NCBI GenBank assembly: GCA_934130085.1
Contig: CAKOXK010000001.1
Span: forward strand, 186,001-250,000
Direction of reading: 5' to 3'
Length of the DNA stretch: 64,000 nucleotides
From: an uncultured Clostridia bacterium
Lineage (GTDB): Bacteria; Bacillota; Clostridia; TANB77; CAG-508
Shown: positions 62,398 through 64,000 of the stretch, piece by piece
How the letters are laid out: each line of letters begins with the position of its first letter
Position numbering within the stretch: position 1 is the first letter of the stretch
Made by a program: the position numbers and the translations under genes
The notes under the pieces: generated by a model
What the model was told of the DNA's origin: nothing
The model's database searches: none
What the model saw: only the letters and a program-made list of their open reading frames with translations

Positions 62398-63474
62398 CTA
62401 TAAGTTAAAATTAAAAAAAGGAGTGCTTAGTAATAAAAATGTGTAGAGCGCTGCGATAATTCCTTGAAGAAATTTAGCACAAAGGTATTTCTTAGTTGAA
62501 ACATGACTTTCATGTGCAATACCAACAACCTGGAAGAAAACAGATAAACCACCAAAGCCAATCAAAAAGGACGAAATAATCAGATTAATTGAAATGTTTT
62601 TGATGTTTACTTTTGAAACTAAATTTAGTCCATTAGTAAATTCAAGAACACCAGTGAGAAATCCATTGACTAGAGTTTTATTTATATCAAAAATATTTCC
62701 AATTATTGATGAAATTGAATCAAGCAAATGAAGATTTTGGCATATTGAAATAATAACAGAAAATATAGTTACAAAACCTCCAACAATAAGTACACTCTTT
62801 ATGGCATTAAAAATACTATCAGACAAAGCGCTACCAATACCAGTAAGGCCAATGTCATGATTAAGCTTACGAATGTAATCTTTTCCAATGTTTGGCTCAT
62901 TTGAGCTTGAAGATTTTTTTGTACTTCTAAAATTAAGTGCCATAAATAAATTCTGAAATTTATTACTGTTTCCGAAAATGATACCAACAGTAATTGCAGA
63001 AAGAATATGGCAGAAAAGCAAGCATAAACCAAGCTCAGTACTAGAGTAGAATGAAATTCCTACGGTCCCTATAATAAAAAGAGGACTACAATTATTAGTA
63101 AAGCAAAGAATACGTTCTGCCTCGTTTTTACTAATAATTTTGTTTTTATAAAGATCACAAGTAATTTTTGCACCAACAGGGCAACCAGAAATAAGCCCCA
63201 TTACAAATGGAAAAGCAGAAATTCCTGGCAAGTTAAAAATTGGTTTCATGAATTTATTACAATATTTGCTTAAATAATATGGAATGGAAGAATAACTTAA
63301 CAGATTAGATGCAACAAAAAAAGGAAAAAGCGATGGGACAACATTTGATGCCCAAAGTTTTAGACCTGATTTTGCTGCAACTAAATTACTATTAGCAAAT
63401 ATCAATAAAAACAAAGTAAAAAATAAAAATAAAATTGAAATATATTTTCTTCTTAAAATACTAAAAAATCTCAT
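62398..63474 (-). CDS. ylbJ: Sporulation integral membrane protein YlbJ
   Basis: A 358-residue polytopic protein of the YlbJ/nucleoside-recognition type. LKLWASNVVPSLFPFFVASNLL, GLISGCPVGAKI and CFTNNCSPLFIIGTVG are family hallmarks, and a second nucleoside-recognition (Gate) segment follows. It is a sigma-E-dependent gene in Bacillus, required for spore resistance. There is no SD before its ATG, and a sigma-E-like promoter predicts a leaderless transcript. Confidence 0.93.
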   Translation of the reverse strand: MRFFSILRRKYISILFLFFTLFLLIFANSNLVAAKSGLKLWASNVVPSLFPFFVASNLLSYSSIPYYLSKYCNKFMKPIFNLPGISAFPFVMGLISGCPVGAKITCDLYKNKIISKNEAERILCFTNNCSPLFIIGTVGISFYSSTELGLCLLFCHILSAITVGIIFGNSNKFQNLFMALNFRSTKKSSSSNEPNIGKDYIRKLNHDIGLTGIGSALSDSIFNAIKSVLIVGGFVTIFSVIISICQNLHLLDSISSIIGNIFDINKTLVNGFLTGVLEFTNGLNLVSKVNIKNISINLIISSFLIGFGGLSVFFQVVGIAHESHVSTKKYLCAKFLQGIIAALYTFLLLSTPFFNFNL

Positions 63475-63479
63475 AGTGT

Positions 63480-63507
63480 AATCTATGAAGAAAAAAGAAT
63501 AATATGA
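63480..63507 (-). promoter_or_regulatory. Sigma-E-like promoter of ylbJ
   Basis: On the minus strand, TCATATT (63507-63501), 13-bp spacer and CATAGATT (63487-63480) fit the sigma-E consensus (kmATATT and CATACAnT). The -10 ends six bases before the ATG. Confidence 0.55.
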
Positions 63508-63705
63508 ATTAAAAGAAAAAAATATTTTTTTAGTTCTATTAGTAAAGAATATAATAGAAATAGCAATAGTTATATATTATCAACATTACCTAAGAAACAA
63601 CAGGAGTTGGTAAATAAAATTAATGTTAATTTACCCAAAGAGGAATTTATAAAAAGACTTAGATCTGCTAAAATTGATATAACTAAAAGAAATGAGGAAA
63701 GATAA
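63508..63705 (+). pseudogene. Possible gene remnant before the peptidase E gene
   Basis: A 65-codon open frame without a usable start codon ends at 63705, two bases before the next ATG. It would read ...SNSYILSTLPKKQQELVNKINVNLPKEEF..., lysine-rich and plausible as coding. It may be the 3' remnant of a lost gene, a small gene with an unusual start (TTG in its middle), or chance. Confidence 0.3.
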
Positions 63706-63707
63706 AA

Positions 63708-64000
63708 ATGGAAATCTTTTTATGTGGGGGAAGTTCAGGAAAAAGAGCAGAACCGATTTTTGACATTTACTTAAATAATACCAATAATAGAAGTAATATT
63801 TTATACATTCCTTTAGCAATGGAGAAAGAAAAATATTCCGATTGTAAAATATGGTTTGAAAATGAAATAAAAAAGTATAGTATAAAATTTAAAATGATTG
63901 AATTGAGTAAAGAGCTAAATAATATTAATTTAAATAATTTTACACATATATTTATTGGTGGAGGAAATACATATAAACTATTGAAGGAAATAAAAGACAC
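63708..64000 (+). CDS. Peptidase E / S51-type dipeptidase, 5' part
   Basis: Ninety-seven residues are visible before the window ends. MEIFLCGGSSGKRAEPIFDI, NILYIPLAM and THIFIGGGNTYKLLKEI are typical of the type 1 glutamine amidotransferase-like peptidase S51 family. The catalytic Ser lies beyond the end. GAGGAAAG precedes the ATG. Confidence 0.8.
   Translation, partial: MEIFLCGGSSGKRAEPIFDIYLNNTNNRSNILYIPLAMEKEKYSDCKIWFENEIKKYSIKFKMIELSKELNNINLNNFTHIFIGGGNTYKLLKEIKD

Noticed and set aside
1..64000. Prophage, integrated element, transposon or CRISPR array
   Set aside because: No integrase, transposase, phage structural gene, cas gene or regularly spaced repeat was found; gene order is that of core Firmicutes chromosome.

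Overview
The window is AT-rich, compact DNA from an endospore-forming member of the Clostridia (low-GC Firmicutes). The placement rests on gene content: spo0A, the spoIIAA-spoIIAB-sigF operon, spoIID, spoIIID, spoVM, yqfC-yqfD, ylbJ and pdaA, plus Firmicutes-type housekeeping order. Strong Shine-Dalgarno (SD) sequences and several consensus sigma-A promoters fit this. No phage, transposase, integrase, CRISPR array or rRNA operon is visible, so this looks like core chromosome. The species cannot be named from the sequence alone.

Layout. 1-4.1 kb: a WG-repeat protein, a PLP enzyme, an HI0933-type flavoprotein and YigZ. 4.3-14 kb: a D,D-carboxypeptidase, a 1262-residue thioester adhesin, unknown membrane proteins, a REC-GGDEF protein and a PdaA-like deacetylase. 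14-21.2 kb: a yqfC-yqfD-X-ybeY-dgkA-Y-era-yqzL-recO cluster in which phoH and yqfF are absent and an unrecognised 404-residue gene sits in the phoH position. 21.4-25.6 kb: metG, cysS, spoIIID, rpmB and, on the minus strand, a 25-codon spoVM behind a 52-residue membrane protein. 25.9-35.4 kb: a GH18 protein, an unknown protein, two paralogous membrane proteins, a pseudopilin-like protein, greA, an aldose epimerase and valS. 35.5-44.7 kb: spoIIA operon, spoIID, an unknown gene, uvrC, an rRNA-type methyltransferase, an RluA-type synthase and spo0A. 44.8-49.8 kb: a 49-residue protein, a ComEC-like hydrolase, a DUF3006-like protein, infC-rpmI-rplT (minus) and rplM-rpsI. 50-64 kb: a VWA surface protein with an IPQTG sorting signal, folD-priA, def-fmt, addA, rqcP, a tRNA with anticodon CAT, ylbJ and the start of a peptidase E gene.

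The genes fall into three groups: translation and genome maintenance, a dense set of sporulation genes from master regulator to forespore and coat functions, and cell-surface proteins (thioester adhesin, VWA protein, pseudopilin-like protein).

The most notable non-genic content is: (i) a family of fold-back repeats with perfect inverted termini at 12.8, 37.2 and 56.7 kb; (ii) a separate dispersed repeat of about 47 bp in intergenic regions at 45.3, 51.7 and 62.0-62.1 kb; (iii) two genes whose SD lies inside the 3' arm of an upstream terminator-like hairpin; (iv) two genes whose promoters predict leaderless mRNAs; (v) an infC whose best start codon is ATA; (vi) Asn/Lys/Glu-rich inserts in otherwise conserved enzymes.
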